Assembly (NCBI RefSeq): GCF_001955715.1
Contig: NZ_CP019239.1
Span: 1,736,001 to 1,800,000, forward strand
Length of the DNA stretch: 64,000 bases
Direction of reading: 5' to 3'
Origin: Rhodoferax saidenbachensis
GTDB lineage: Bacteria > Pseudomonadota > Gammaproteobacteria > Burkholderiales > Burkholderiaceae_C
The notes beneath the pieces were generated by a model. The model did not search any database, had not been told where the DNA came from, and worked only from the letters and a program-made list of their open reading frames with translations. Below are positions 1 through 9,382 of the stretch, in pieces (positions within the stretch are counted from its first letter, which is position 1; each line of letters starts with the position of its first letter). Position numbers and translations under genes: made by a program.

Positions 1-263
1 TCTTTAGCGACGGCCTGACCGTGCCGCGCACCATCGAGCTGTACCAGCAGTTCCGCGGGCGCTGCCAACTGGCTTTCGGCATTGGCACGAACCTGACCAA
101 TGACCTGGGTTACGAGCCGCTGCAGATCGTCATCAAGATGGTGCGCTGCAATGGCCAACCGGTGGCCAAGTTGTCGGATACACCTGCCAAGAACATGTGT
201 GAAGACGAGAAGTACCTGGCCTATCTGCGCCAGGTGTTTGAGATTGCACAGCCCACCGCCTGA
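1..263 (+). CDS. pncB: Nicotinate phosphoribosyltransferase, C-terminal part (partial)
   Basis: The 5' end lies outside the window; the reading frame is open from base 3 and ends at a TGA at 261-263. The visible 87 residues match the C-terminus of PncB, with the segments [33 protein letters not shown] and [11 protein letters not shown], which resemble the Escherichia coli type closely. PncB makes nicotinate mononucleotide from nicotinate and PRPP with ATP, in the salvage branch of NAD synthesis in the cytoplasm. A dehydrogenase gene starts 14 bases downstream on the same strand, so co-transcription is likely. Confidence 0.9.
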   Translation, partial: FSDGLTVPRTIELYQQFRGRCQLAFGIGTNLTNDLGYEPLQIVIKMVRCNGQPVAKLSDTPAKNMCEDEKYLAYLRQVFEIAQPTA

Positions 264-277
264 AAGCCGCATACCGT

Positions 278-1276
278 ATGTCACCTATTTCTGCCAAGCC
301 CCGAGTGCTAGTTACCCGGTCCATTTTTCCGGAAATCATTGCCAGCCTGGAAGCCCACTTTGAAGTGACATCCAACCAGTCGGACGAAGCTTGGTCACTC
401 GAGCAACTGACGGCGCAGTTGCAAGGAAAGCAGGGGGTATTCACCACCGGGGGCGACCGCATTGATGCTGCGTTGCTGGCTGCATGTCCGGAACTGAAAA
501 TTTGCGCCAACATGGCCGTGGGCTACAACAACTTTGACGTGGATGCCATGACGGCTGCGGGTGTGCTGGGTACCAATGCGCCGGATGTACTGACGGAGAC
601 CACTGCCGATTTTGGTTTTGCGCTTTTGATGGCGACGGCGCGCCGCGTGAGCGAGAGCGAACACTTCTTGCGTGCAGGCTTGTGGAAGCGCTGGCGGTAC
701 GACATGTTCTCAGGCACCGAGATCCATGGTTCCACACTGGGCATCATCGGCATGGGGCGCATAGGGCAGGGCATTGCCAGGCGTGGTGCGCATGGCTTTG
801 GCATGCAGGTGATTTACCACAACCGCAGCCGCCTGGATGCCGCAACCGAAGCCGATTGCCGCGCGCGCTACGTCGAGAAGACCGAGCTGCTGCAAACCGC
901 AGACCATGTGGTGCTCGTGGTGCCGTACTCGGCCGCCTCACACCACACGATTGGTGCGGCAGAGCTGGCGCTGATGAAACCCACGGCAACCCTGGTCAAC
1001 ATTGCACGCGGCGGTATCGTGGACGATTCCGCTTTGGCTGTGGCCCTGCGTGAGAAACGCATTGCAGCGGCTGGTCTGGACGTGTTTGAAGGTGAGCCAT
1101 CGGTGCACCCGGACCTGCTCACGGTGCCCAATGTCGTGCTCACGCCGCACATTGCCAGTGCTACCGTCGGAACGCGCCGGGCCATGGCACAACTGGCGGT
1201 GGACAACCTGATTGGCTACCTCGTCCATGGGCAAGCCCGTACACCTGTCAACACGCTGGTCCAGGACCGCGTCTGA
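278..1276 (+). CDS. D-2-hydroxyacid dehydrogenase, glyoxylate/hydroxypyruvate reductase type
   Basis: This 332-residue cytoplasmic NAD(P)-dependent dehydrogenase has the usual family length. The Rossmann dinucleotide motif GMGRIG is at about residues 158-163. The catalytic triad of the family is visible as Arg244 (IARGG), Glu273 (FEGEP) and His291 (TPHIAS), with the expected 29- and 18-residue spacing. Members of this branch (GhrB-like) reduce glyoxylate or hydroxypyruvate; the exact substrate cannot be read from sequence. It starts at ATG 278, 14 bases after pncB, and is followed closely by a hybrid histidine kinase. Confidence 0.85.
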   Translation: MSPISAKPRVLVTRSIFPEIIASLEAHFEVTSNQSDEAWSLEQLTAQLQGKQGVFTTGGDRIDAALLAACPELKICANMAVGYNNFDVDAMTAAGVLGTNAPDVLTETTADFGFALLMATARRVSESEHFLRAGLWKRWRYDMFSGTEIHGSTLGIIGMGRIGQGIARRGAHGFGMQVIYHNRSRLDAATEADCRARYVEKTELLQTADHVVLVVPYSAASHHTIGAAELALMKPTATLVNIARGGIVDDSALAVALREKRIAAAGLDVFEGEPSVHPDLLTVPNVVLTPHIASATVGTRRAMAQLAVDNLIGYLVHGQARTPVNTLVQDRV

Positions 1277-1314
1277 CGCCGATGATCTGATCTTTGCGGG
1301 GCCACGCCAGTTTC

Positions 1315-3825
1315 ATGTTGACGACGTCTGACCAGGACAACCTCGCTGCGGTCGCCCGCGGTTTCAATGCCAGCCTTTTGTGGGCCGTTGGGCTGGGGCT
1401 GGCCATCGCGGCGGGTCTCGGACTGTTTTCAGATTGGGACAACCTGATCATTACCGGGGCGGTACTGCTGGTGATGGGTGGGTTGCAGGTATTTCTCGTG
1501 CGGGGCTGGGTGCGAGCTACCTCGTTGGCCATGTTGCTGCTTTTGTTTTTCGGAATTTTCTATTCCATGGTGCGCTTTGGCTCGGTCAGCATTGCACAGG
1601 CTTCGCTGGCGGGAATCCCTCTGATTTACTGCGTAGTGATCCTGGGCGAGCTCGCGGGTGCCACGTTGTTGTTGGTTTGTGTAGCGGGCAGTGCGTGGAT
1701 TACTTGGAGCCAGGTGAATGGCCAATTGCGGCCCGCGGCCCCTACGGTGCCTGCCGCGCAGTGGGTTGTTCTGACAGTGGGCTTTGTGGTGGCCTACTGC
1801 ATGGCCATCTTGTTCAAACGGCACCTGATGGATGCAAGCCGCAAGCTAAATGCAACGCAGGCCTTGCTGTTGCAAGAGCGTGAGCGCAGTAACACCCGGG
1901 TCATGGAAACCCTGGCCGAACTCGAACGGCAAAAACACGTGATCGACCAGCATGCCATCGTCGTCACCATCAGCCTGGCTTCCAAGATCACTTACGGCAA
2001 TCAGAAGTTTGAGCAGGTGAGCGGCTACAGCCCTGCTGAGTTCCTGGGGAACGACTTCACCAAGATGCGCTCAGGTGTGCATGATGATCGTTTTTTTCAA
2101 GACATCCGCACAGCCGTGGAAGACGGTGCAATCTGGCAGGGCGCTGTATGCCTTCGGGCCAAGGACGGTCGCCTGTTCTGGCTCGATTCCACCCTCATGA
2201 CGTTCAGGAATGCAGATGGAACGGCCCGCGAATACATCGCTGTAAGCACCGACGTGACCCAGCGCCGCCAGGCCCAGGAGGCCGCGCAGGCGGCGAACCG
2301 CGCCAAATCCCAGTTCCTGGCCAACATGAGCCATGAAATTCGCACGCCCATGAACGGTGTGGTGGGTACCGTGGATATTCTGCGCGCCACGGCGCTGGAT
2401 GCGGGGCAACAGCGCTTGGTCTCCACTATCCACGACTCGTCGGTGGCCCTTTTGCAGATCCTGAACGATGTGCTGGATTTTTCCAAAATCGAGTCCGGCA
2501 AGCTGGAGGTGGAAAGTGCCGCGACGGATTTGCGTGAACTGGTGGAGGGCGTGGCCCGCCTGATGGACAGCATTGCTCTGGCCAAAGGCATCGCGCTTCA
2601 GATCGATTGGGGCACTGATGTACCCCGCTGGATTTACACCGATCCCATGCGGCTGCGCCAGGTGCTCTACAACCTGGTGGGCAACGCATTGAAATTCACA
2701 CCAGGCGATACGGGGCGCGCGGGCCAGGTGACTTTACGGGTGGCGGTGCTTGCTGTCGATGACAGTGCACAGGGACTGGAGTTCCGCGTGGTGGACAATG
2801 GCATTGGTATGCGACCGCAGGATGTTGAAAGCGTCTTTGAAGCTTTTACCCAGGCGGATGTCAGTACCGCACGCACCTTTGGCGGAACTGGTCTGGGCCT
2901 GTCCATCACCCAAGGGTTGCTGCGCATGATGGGTGGAAGTATTGCCATGCACAGCACGCTGGGGCAGGGCTCCGAAGTGGTGGTGGTGTTGCCCTTGCGC
3001 CTAGCGCCTACTCCTGTTGTGGCTCCTGATTGCACAGACTCCCTTGACGTGCGCAATGCGCGTGCGGGGGGCGCGGTCGTTGGGTTGGATGAACGCAGGG
3101 TGCTGCTGGCAGAGGACAACGCGACCAACCGCGAGGTCATACAGGCACAACTTCGCCTGCTGGGTTTTGATTGTGATTGCGCCCCCGACGGGGTGTCTGC
3201 ATTGCAGCTATGGCGCACTGGGAACTATGCACTTTTGCTCACGGATTGCCAGATGCCGGGTATGGATGGCTTTGTATTGGCCGACTCCATCCGTGCCGCA
3301 GAAGATCCCAAGGTCCACATGCCCATCATCGCTGTCACAGCCAACACCCAGCCAGCGGATCTGCAGCGCTGCATGGATTACGGCATGGACGACACCTTGG
3401 CCAAACCGCTGCGTTTGCAGGCGTTGGGAGCCATGATGGCCAAGTGGCTGCCGCCGCTGGCGCCTGGCCCGGATAACGACCGTGTCTGGGATACCCGGAT
3501 TTTGGGACAACTGTTGGGAGAGGACACACACCTGCAAGATGGGGTGTTGCATCGGTTTCTGGTGGACACCCAGCAGACCTTGGTTCAACTGGATGCATTG
3601 CAGGCGGCCGAAGACGCACCCGGTCTGGCGGCGCTGCTGCATAAAATGAAGTCCTCTGCCCGCACCGTGGGTGCCCTGCAATTGGGAGACTTGTGCCAGA
3701 CACTTGAATCGCATGCAGGTACTGCGAACTGGGCTGCGCTCAAGCCTGGCCTGAATGCGGTGCCGGCGGCATTTACTGCACTGTCGAATCGCATCCAGAC
3801 CAGCCGTGGCTTGCCATTTATCTGA
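1315..3825 (+). CDS. Membrane hybrid sensor histidine kinase (PAS-HisKA-HATPase-REC-HPt)
   Basis: I place the start at ATG 1315; an in-frame TTG at 1294 is the alternative. The protein is then 836 residues. The N-terminal 160 or so residues are strongly hydrophobic with several membrane segments, followed by a short coiled linker and a PAS domain (about residues 205-310). The dimerisation box MSHEIRTPMNG gives phospho-acceptor His340. The ATP-binding domain shows the N, G1 (VVDNGIGM) and G2 (GGTGLGLSI) boxes. The receiver has Asp644 in LLLTDCQMPGMDG. The C-terminal HPt domain has His776 in LLHKMKSSARTVGA. This is an intact four-step phosphorelay protein of the BarA/ArcB architecture. The signal is unknown, and no separate response regulator is adjacent. 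Confidence 0.88.
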   Translation: MLTTSDQDNLAAVARGFNASLLWAVGLGLAIAAGLGLFSDWDNLIITGAVLLVMGGLQVFLVRGWVRATSLAMLLLLFFGIFYSMVRFGSVSIAQASLAGIPLIYCVVILGELAGATLLLVCVAGSAWITWSQVNGQLRPAAPTVPAAQWVVLTVGFVVAYCMAILFKRHLMDASRKLNATQALLLQERERSNTRVMETLAELERQKHVIDQHAIVVTISLASKITYGNQKFEQVSGYSPAEFLGNDFTKMRSGVHDDRFFQDIRTAVEDGAIWQGAVCLRAKDGRLFWLDSTLMTFRNADGTAREYIAVSTDVTQRRQAQEAAQAANRAKSQFLANMSHEIRTPMNGVVGTVDILRATALDAGQQRLVSTIHDSSVALLQILNDVLDFSKIESGKLEVESAATDLRELVEGVARLMDSIALAKGIALQIDWGTDVPRWIYTDPMRLRQVLYNLVGNALKFTPGDTGRAGQVTLRVAVLAVDDSAQGLEFRVVDNGIGMRPQDVESVFEAFTQADVSTARTFGGTGLGLSITQGLLRMMGGSIAMHSTLGQGSEVVVVLPLRLAPTPVVAPDCTDSLDVRNARAGGAVVGLDERRVLLAEDNATNREVIQAQLRLLGFDCDCAPDGVSALQLWRTGNYALLLTDCQMPGMDGFVLADSIRAAEDPKVHMPIIAVTANTQPADLQRCMDYGMDDTLAKPLRLQALGAMMAKWLPPLAPGPDNDRVWDTRILGQLLGEDTHLQDGVLHRFLVDTQQTLVQLDALQAAEDAPGLAALLHKMKSSARTVGALQLGDLCQTLESHAGTANWAALKPGLNAVPAAFTALSNRIQTSRGLPFI

Positions 3826-3846
3826 TTTTTATGAGAACCCTGTCGC

Positions 3847-5232
3847 GTGAATGAATTTGTACTGTGGGCCATCGTCGCCCTTGCTGTGCTCAATGCCATC
3901 GTGCTGGCCTGGCTGGTGGCCCAACGCATGGCGGGTTCCGATACGGCCGCCCAACAGCAACAGGATTTGCAAGCGCTGTTGCAAGCCAGTACCGAACGGC
4001 TGGAGCGCGAGCTGCGCCGCGAGATTACCGAGTCGTCCCGCGGTGCGCGGCAAGAGGCCACGCAAAACCTGGCGACCTTCCAGCAGACGCTGACGCAACA
4101 AGGTGCCGAAGCCACACGCACGCAAAACACGCAGATCGACGCCTTTGGCCAGCAATTGACCTTGCTCCAGAAAAGCCTGTCAGACACGCTGGCCAATCAG
4201 CTTAATGCCTTAAGTGAGTCCAACGCGCGGCGCATGGCCGAAGTGCGTCAGACACTGGAAGCCCAACTGGCCCAGTTGCAGACCACCAATGCCACCAAGC
4301 TCGACGAAATGCGCGCCACGGTGGATGAAAAGTTGCAGTCCACGCTGCAGACTCGCTTGAGCGAGAGCTTCAAGCAGGTGGCCGAGCGGCTGGAGCAGGT
4401 GCACAAAGGCCTGGGTGAAATGCAGACGCTGGCGCAAGGTGTGGGTGACCTTAAACATTTGCTCACCAACGTCAAAACCCGTGGCATGTTTGGCGAGGCG
4501 CAACTGGAAAGCCTACTGGAGCAGGTGTTCGTACCCGACCAGTACGCCGTGCAGGTGGCCACCCGCCCAGGCAGCAAAAACGTGGTCGACTTCGCCATCA
4601 AGCTGCCGGGCCGCTCGGACAGTGGCGAGCCGCTGTGGTTGCCTATAGACGCCAAATTTCCCAATGAAGACTACGAACGCCTGCTGGATGCACAAGGGCG
4701 CGCCGATGCATTGGGCGCCGAGGCTGCAGGCCGGGCGCTGGAAGCACGTATCCGGCTGGAGGCCAAGTCCATGGCCGAAAAATACGTGGAGCCACCGTAC
4801 ACCACCGACTTTGCGATTCTGTTTTTACCCACCGAAGGGCTGTATGCCGAAGTGCTACGCCGGCCCGGCTTGATGGAAGGCCTGCAGCGCGAACACCGCA
4901 TCACACTGGCCGGCCCCACCACGCTGCTGGCCATGCTGAGCTCGCTGCAAATGGGCTTTCGCACACTGGCTCTGGAGAAGCGCTCCAGCGAAGTCTGGCA
5001 GGTGCTGGGTGCCGTCAAGACCGAGTTCGGCAAATTCGGCGATGTGCTGGCCAAAGTCAAGGCCCAGACCCAGACCGTGCTCAACACGCTGGACAACGCC
5101 GAGACGCGTAGCCGTGCCATGGGCCGTGCACTCAAAAAAGTAGAGGCGTTGTCTGACGGCCAAGCGCAGGCGTTGATCCCGGTGGACAAGGAGCTGGACC
5201 GCGACGCTGATGCAGACGCGGCTTCCACGTGA
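3847..5232 (+). CDS. rmuC: DNA recombination protein RmuC
   Basis: This 461-residue protein starts at GTG 3847 (MNEFVLWAIVALAVLNAIVL), giving one N-terminal membrane segment. A long glutamine- and alanine-rich coiled coil follows (about residues 30-200). The C-terminal RmuC domain is recognised by segments such as KTRGMFGEAQLE, LPIDAKFPNEDYERL, YTTDFAILFLPTEGLYAEV and TLAGPTTLLAMLSSLQMGF. RmuC limits inversions at short inverted repeats and is predicted to have a nuclease-like fold. Its stop codon overlaps the GTG start of the downstream transporter, so the two are probably translationally coupled. Confidence 0.93.
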   Translation: MNEFVLWAIVALAVLNAIVLAWLVAQRMAGSDTAAQQQQDLQALLQASTERLERELRREITESSRGARQEATQNLATFQQTLTQQGAEATRTQNTQIDAFGQQLTLLQKSLSDTLANQLNALSESNARRMAEVRQTLEAQLAQLQTTNATKLDEMRATVDEKLQSTLQTRLSESFKQVAERLEQVHKGLGEMQTLAQGVGDLKHLLTNVKTRGMFGEAQLESLLEQVFVPDQYAVQVATRPGSKNVVDFAIKLPGRSDSGEPLWLPIDAKFPNEDYERLLDAQGRADALGAEAAGRALEARIRLEAKSMAEKYVEPPYTTDFAILFLPTEGLYAEVLRRPGLMEGLQREHRITLAGPTTLLAMLSSLQMGFRTLALEKRSSEVWQVLGAVKTEFGKFGDVLAKVKAQTQTVLNTLDNAETRSRAMGRALKKVEALSDGQAQALIPVDKELDRDADADAAST

Positions 5233-6431
5233 GTCGTACGGATACCAACAGCACCACGCCACGCGGGGCGCTGGCCCGATTAATCTGCGGCCAGATCTGC
5301 CTGCACGGCAGCATGGCGGGCATGCGCATGGCTGCACCGCTGCTGGCCTTGCGCGATGGTTACAGCGCCTTGTCGGTGGGCGTCTTGCTCGCGCTGTTTT
5401 CACTAACACAGGTGTTTCTGGCGATACCCGCCGGCCGTTATGCCGACCGGCATGGCCTGCTCAAACCCATGGGCTTGGGCGTGTCCTCCGCCATGCTGGG
5501 TGCGGGGCTGGCAGTGCTTTTCCCCAACTTTCCCATGCTGTGTGTCAGCGCGCTGCTGATGGGTGGCGCCACGGGCGTGGCCATCGTTGCCTTGCAACGG
5601 CATGTAGGGCGTGCTGCACAGGATGCGACCGAACTCAAGCAGGTCTTCAGCTGGTTGGCCATCGGCCCTGCGGTGTCCAACTTTCTGGGCCCGGTGGCGG
5701 CCGGGCTACTGATTGACCATGCCGGTGTGTGGCTGGGCGGTACCGCCGGTGACACCAATGGTTTTCGGGCTGCGTTCCTGTTCATGGTGTTTATGCCCTT
5801 GATGACCTGGTTCTGGGTGCGCCATACGCAGGAGTTACCTCCGGTGGTGCATTCCGAGCAGACCCGCAACGCCAAGGTCTGGCATCTGCTGCGTGAGCCA
5901 CAGATGCGGCGCCTGTTGCTGGTGAACTGGCTGCTCTCCAGTTGTTGGGACGTGCATACCTTTGTAGTGCCCATGCTGGGCCATGAGCGCGGCTTCAGCG
6001 CTTCGGTTATCGGTACAGTGTTGGGTTCCATGGCGGTGGCGGGCGCCAGCGTTCGCGTGCTGATGCCGCTGGTGGCGGCGCATCTGCGCGAGTGGGCGGT
6101 GATCACGGGAGCCATGGTGGTGACGGCCGTGATTTTTGCGATCTACCCCTTGATGATGTCACCTTGGACCATGGGTCTGTGCTCGGTGCTGCTGGGGCTG
6201 TCTCTGGGCGCGGTTCAGCCCATGATCCTGAGCACCCTGCACCAGATCACGCCCCACGCACTGCACGGCCAGGCCATCGGGCTGCGGATGATGACGATCA
6301 ACCTCTCCAGCGTGCTAATGCCCATGTTGTTTGGCACGGCGGGGCTGGTGCTGGGGGTGTCCGTGGTCTTCTGGACCGTGGGCGCGATGGTGGGGGCAGG
6401 CGCACGCATGGCCTGGAAACTGCGGCCCTAG
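5229..6431 (+). CDS. Major facilitator superfamily transporter
   Basis: This 400-residue inner-membrane protein begins at GTG 5229, overlapping the rmuC stop by four bases (GTGA). Hydrophobic segments recur along the whole length in the pattern of a 12-helix MFS carrier. The loop after the second helix contains the MFS-type signature GRYADRHGLLKPM. A long central hydrophilic loop (around residues 200-220) separates the two halves. The substrate cannot be inferred; drug or metabolite efflux is typical for this type. The start is chosen because no better in-frame start lies nearby and the overlap suggests coupling. Confidence 0.8.
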   Translation: MSRTDTNSTTPRGALARLICGQICLHGSMAGMRMAAPLLALRDGYSALSVGVLLALFSLTQVFLAIPAGRYADRHGLLKPMGLGVSSAMLGAGLAVLFPNFPMLCVSALLMGGATGVAIVALQRHVGRAAQDATELKQVFSWLAIGPAVSNFLGPVAAGLLIDHAGVWLGGTAGDTNGFRAAFLFMVFMPLMTWFWVRHTQELPPVVHSEQTRNAKVWHLLREPQMRRLLLVNWLLSSCWDVHTFVVPMLGHERGFSASVIGTVLGSMAVAGASVRVLMPLVAAHLREWAVITGAMVVTAVIFAIYPLMMSPWTMGLCSVLLGLSLGAVQPMILSTLHQITPHALHGQAIGLRMMTINLSSVLMPMLFGTAGLVLGVSVVFWTVGAMVGAGARMAWKLRP

Positions 6432-6475
6432 GGCCGTTCCCACCGCCTAAGGCGCTGGTCCGGCGCCGATGGCGC

Positions 6476-7339
6476 CTACAGGTTGTAGAAGTTGCGGATG
6501 AAGTCCCAGGCTTCCTGGGGATCGTCTGAGTACTTGAACAACGACAGGTCTTCAGGCGAGATGGCGCCTTCTTCCACCAGCACATCAAAGTTGATCAGGC
6601 GTTTCCAGTAGTCCGAGCCAAACAGCACGATGGGCACGGGCTTGGCCTTTTTGGTCTGCACCAGGGTGATCACTTCAAATAGCTCGTCCAGCGTGCCAAA
6701 GCCGCCGGGAAACGCCACCAGCGCTTTCGCACGCATCATGAAATGCATCTTGCGCAGCGCGAAGTAATGGAACTTGAAGGAGAGCGATGGCGTGACGTAA
6801 GGGTTGGCCTGTTGTTCGTGGGGCAGGGCGATGTTCAGGCCCGGTGTCAGTGCGCCCATTTCAAATGCACCCCGGTTGGCTGCTTCCATGATGCCGGGGC
6901 CGCCACCGGTGCAGATGAACAGTCGGTCTTTCAGCGGCTTGCGTGCGCTGTGGCCAGCCACCAGGCGGGCAAACAGGCGGGCGTTTTCGTAGTGCATCGA
7001 ATTGCGTACCTGGCGCTGAGCGTTGGCAATCTGCGCTGCATCTCCGCCACTTTGTGCGCTACGCAATGCCTGCTTGGCTGTTTCGGGGGAGGGAAAGCGG
7101 GCGCTGCCAAATACCACGATGGTGTGCTCCACACCTTGGGCAGCCTGGTCCAGATCGGGTTTGAGCATCTCCAACTGCATGCGCAGGCCGCGTGTCTCGC
7201 GCCGCAGCAGGAACTCGGGGTCGGCAAACGCCATGCGGTAGGCATCTGCCTGCAGCAGGTTGCCCTTGTCGGCGTGGGCGTGAAGATCAGCCCAGGCATT
7301 GGCCAGGCGGCTTACATCAAGGTTTTGGGTGTTTTCCAT
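6476..7339 (-). CDS. LOG family protein (TIGR00730-like), putative nucleoside 5'-monophosphate phosphoribohydrolase
   Basis: This 287-residue protein carries the two LOG hallmarks, GGGPGIMEAANRG (residues 145-157) and PGGFGTLDELFE (211-222), which form the nucleotide-binding and catalytic site. Family members are often misannotated as lysine decarboxylases; characterised LOG proteins release the base from cytokinin ribotides or other nucleoside monophosphates. It is longer than the minimal form of about 190 residues by an N-terminal extension of roughly 70 residues, a subfamily common in Proteobacteria. It is divergent from the HPP-CBS gene, with a 112-base shared upstream region. Confidence 0.85.
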   Translation of the reverse strand: MENTQNLDVSRLANAWADLHAHADKGNLLQADAYRMAFADPEFLLRRETRGLRMQLEMLKPDLDQAAQGVEHTIVVFGSARFPSPETAKQALRSAQSGGDAAQIANAQRQVRNSMHYENARLFARLVAGHSARKPLKDRLFICTGGGPGIMEAANRGAFEMGALTPGLNIALPHEQQANPYVTPSLSFKFHYFALRKMHFMMRAKALVAFPGGFGTLDELFEVITLVQTKKAKPVPIVLFGSDYWKRLINFDVLVEEGAISPEDLSLFKYSDDPQEAWDFIRNFYNL

Positions 7340-7451
7340 GGGTGAATTGTGTTCCTATTTGCGGAGCATGGGGCGCCTGCAGTCCGTGCAATAGCGGCAG
7401 CATCCTGCCACTCCTCGATAATTTATAAACCACCGCTTGCCGTCACAACCC

Positions 7452-8638
7452 ATGCTGCCGCTCACGACGTCCCCGCTATCCACAAACACCGGTGCCAAAG
7501 CAGCCTTGCTGCAATGGCTGCGGGCCTTCTGGCCGGCGCCTGTGACCATCGATGCGCGGGAGCGCTGGCGTTCTCTGCTGGGGGCTGCGTTGGGCATGGG
7601 TTTGACTGCACTGATCAGCCACTGGTGGTTGGGTGGTACGCCGGGCGGCTTGTGGTTGTTGGCGCCCATGGGGGCCAGTGCGGTGTTGGTGTTTGGTGTG
7701 CCGGCCAGCCCGCTGGCACAACCCTGGGCGGTGCTGGGTGGCAACGGTTTGTCGGCCCTAGTCGGTGTGGCTTGTGCACGCTGGATCGCAGACCCGGTGC
7801 TGGCGGCAGCGATTGCCGTGCCGCTGGCAATACTGGTCATGTTGTGGCTGCGTTGCTTGCATCCACCTGGCGGTGCCATGGCCCTGTCTGCCGTGTTGAG
7901 CCACTGGATGGGACTGGAATGGGTTTGGCACCCATTGGTGGTCAATATGGTGCTGATGGTTGGCGTGGGGGTTGTCTACAACACCTTGAGCGGGCGCCCC
8001 TATCCCCATGTGCAAACCCGTGCACAGGGTCATGCCACCGATGCCCGCGCCATGCACTTTACCGAGGCTGACCTGGATGTCGCTCTGGCCCAATACAACC
8101 AGATTCTGGACGTGAGCCGTGACGATTTGCAGGACCTGCTGCAGCACGCCGAGATGGCGGCGTACCGCCGCACCTTGGGTGGTCTGGCCTGTGCCGATGT
8201 GATGTCCAGCGACCCGATCGCCGTGGAGTTTGGTACGTCCCTGCAAGAGGCCTGGGACCTGATCCACAAACACCATGTCAAAGCCTTGCCGGTAGTGGAC
8301 CGGGTGCGGCGCATTGTGGGCATCGCATCGTGACGGTGGCGGACTTCCTGCGCCACGCCGAGTTGGGGCAGACCGATGATCTGGGCCTCCGGTTTCGCGC
8401 ATTCATCCGGCGTTCCGGTAAGACCCGCTCAGACAAGCCCGAAGTGGTGGGCCAGATCATGACGCGTCAGGTGCGTGTGGCCAGTGCCCACAGGCTGTTG
8501 ACCGAGTTGGTGCCGCTGTTCTCCGAAGGTGGGCACCACCACATTCCCATCATCGACGGCGAGTCGCGCCTGGTGGGCATCATCACGCAGTCGGACTTGG
8601 TGCGGGCGCTGTACCGCGCGGTGCGGGTGGACGCCTGA
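7452..8638 (+). pseudogene. HPP-family membrane protein with paired CBS domains, split by a frameshift
   Basis: The first frame (7452-8333; in-frame TTG at 7437 as alternative start) encodes an HPP domain with four or more membrane helices (LHPPGGAMALSAV is the typical HPP motif), then the first part of a CBS domain that stops after VVDRVRRIVGIAS. The second frame (GTG 8330 to 8638) continues the same CBS domain (VADFLRHAEL) and a complete second CBS domain (MTRQVRVAS to SDLVRALYRAV). At the junction GCATC is present twice in tandem (8320-8329); removing one copy restores an uninterrupted VGIVTVADFL reading. The gene is therefore either broken by a 5-bp duplication, expressed as two coupled proteins through the GTGA overlap, or affected by a sequencing error. 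Confidence 0.8.
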
Positions 8639-8641
8639 AAC

Positions 8642-8668
8642 AAAAAAGGCTTCCGAAGAAGCCCTTTT
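8642..8668. terminator. Bidirectional intrinsic terminator between HPP-CBS gene and efp
   Basis: GGCTTC (8648-8653) and GAAGCC (8658-8663) form a 6-bp stem with a CGAA loop. It is flanked by an A-run on the left and CTTTT on the right, so it can serve both convergent genes. Confidence 0.8.
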
Positions 8669-8683
8669 ATTGAGTGCGACTGG

Positions 8684-9238
8684 TTAGACGCGCTTGCGGT
8701 ATTCGCCAGTGCGGGTGTCGATTTCGACCTTGTCACCTTGGGCCACGAAGATTGGCACGCCGATCTCAAAACCGGTGGCGATCTTGGCAGGCTTCAGCAC
8801 CTTGCCGGAGGTGTCGCCCTTGACGGCGGGCTCAGTCCAGGTGATTTCGCGCACAACGCTGGTGGGCAGTTCGACCGAGATGGCCTTGCCGTCGTAGAAC
8901 ACCACTTCAACGGCCATACCGTCTTCCAGGTAGTTCAGCGAGTCTCCCATGTTTTCGGCTTCGACTTCGTACTGGTTGAATTCTTCGTCCATGCAGACGT
9001 ACATCGGGTCCGCGAAGTAGGAGTAGGTGCAATCCTTCTTGTCGAGGATGACCTGGTCGATCTTGTCATCGGCCTTGAACACGACTTCGGTACCGAAGTT
9101 GGCGATCAGGCTCTTGAGCTTCATGCGCACGGTGGCAGAGTTGCGGCCGCCGCGGCTGTATTCGGTCTTCAGGACGACCATAGGGTCTTTGCCGTGCATG
9201 ATCACATTGCCGGCGCGGATTTCTTGAGCGATTTTCAT
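8684..9238 (-). CDS. efp: Elongation factor P
   Basis: This 184-residue protein has the standard EF-P length. The N-terminal KOW-like domain begins [13 protein letters not shown], and the OB domains end in the signature segment [13 protein letters not shown] binds stalled ribosomes and promotes peptide bond formation at polyproline stretches. The modified loop reads YSRGGRNS with Arg32 at the tip, the residue that is rhamnosylated in the EarP-type pathway, not the Lys used by EpmA. The EarP gene lies immediately upstream on the same strand, which fits. A 144-base gap separates the two genes and probably holds an independent efp promoter. Confidence 0.96.
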   Translation of the reverse strand: MKIAQEIRAGNVIMHGKDPMVVLKTEYSRGGRNSATVRMKLKSLIANFGTEVVFKADDKIDQVILDKKDCTYSYFADPMYVCMDEEFNQYEVEAENMGDSLNYLEDGMAVEVVFYDGKAISVELPTSVVREITWTEPAVKGDTSGKVLKPAKIATGFEIGVPIFVAQGDKVEIDTRTGEYRKRV

Positions 9239-9382
9239 AGCGAACTAGGGTTCAGTTGTCGCTGGCAAAATTACCAGCGGTTAGGCCGCACACGGCGACG
9301 AAGACGCCGTAAAGTCCGTTGACTTGCGGCGGGGCATGATTTGCCCTTCAAACTCGCGGCAAATTCAGCAAAGCCTCACATT

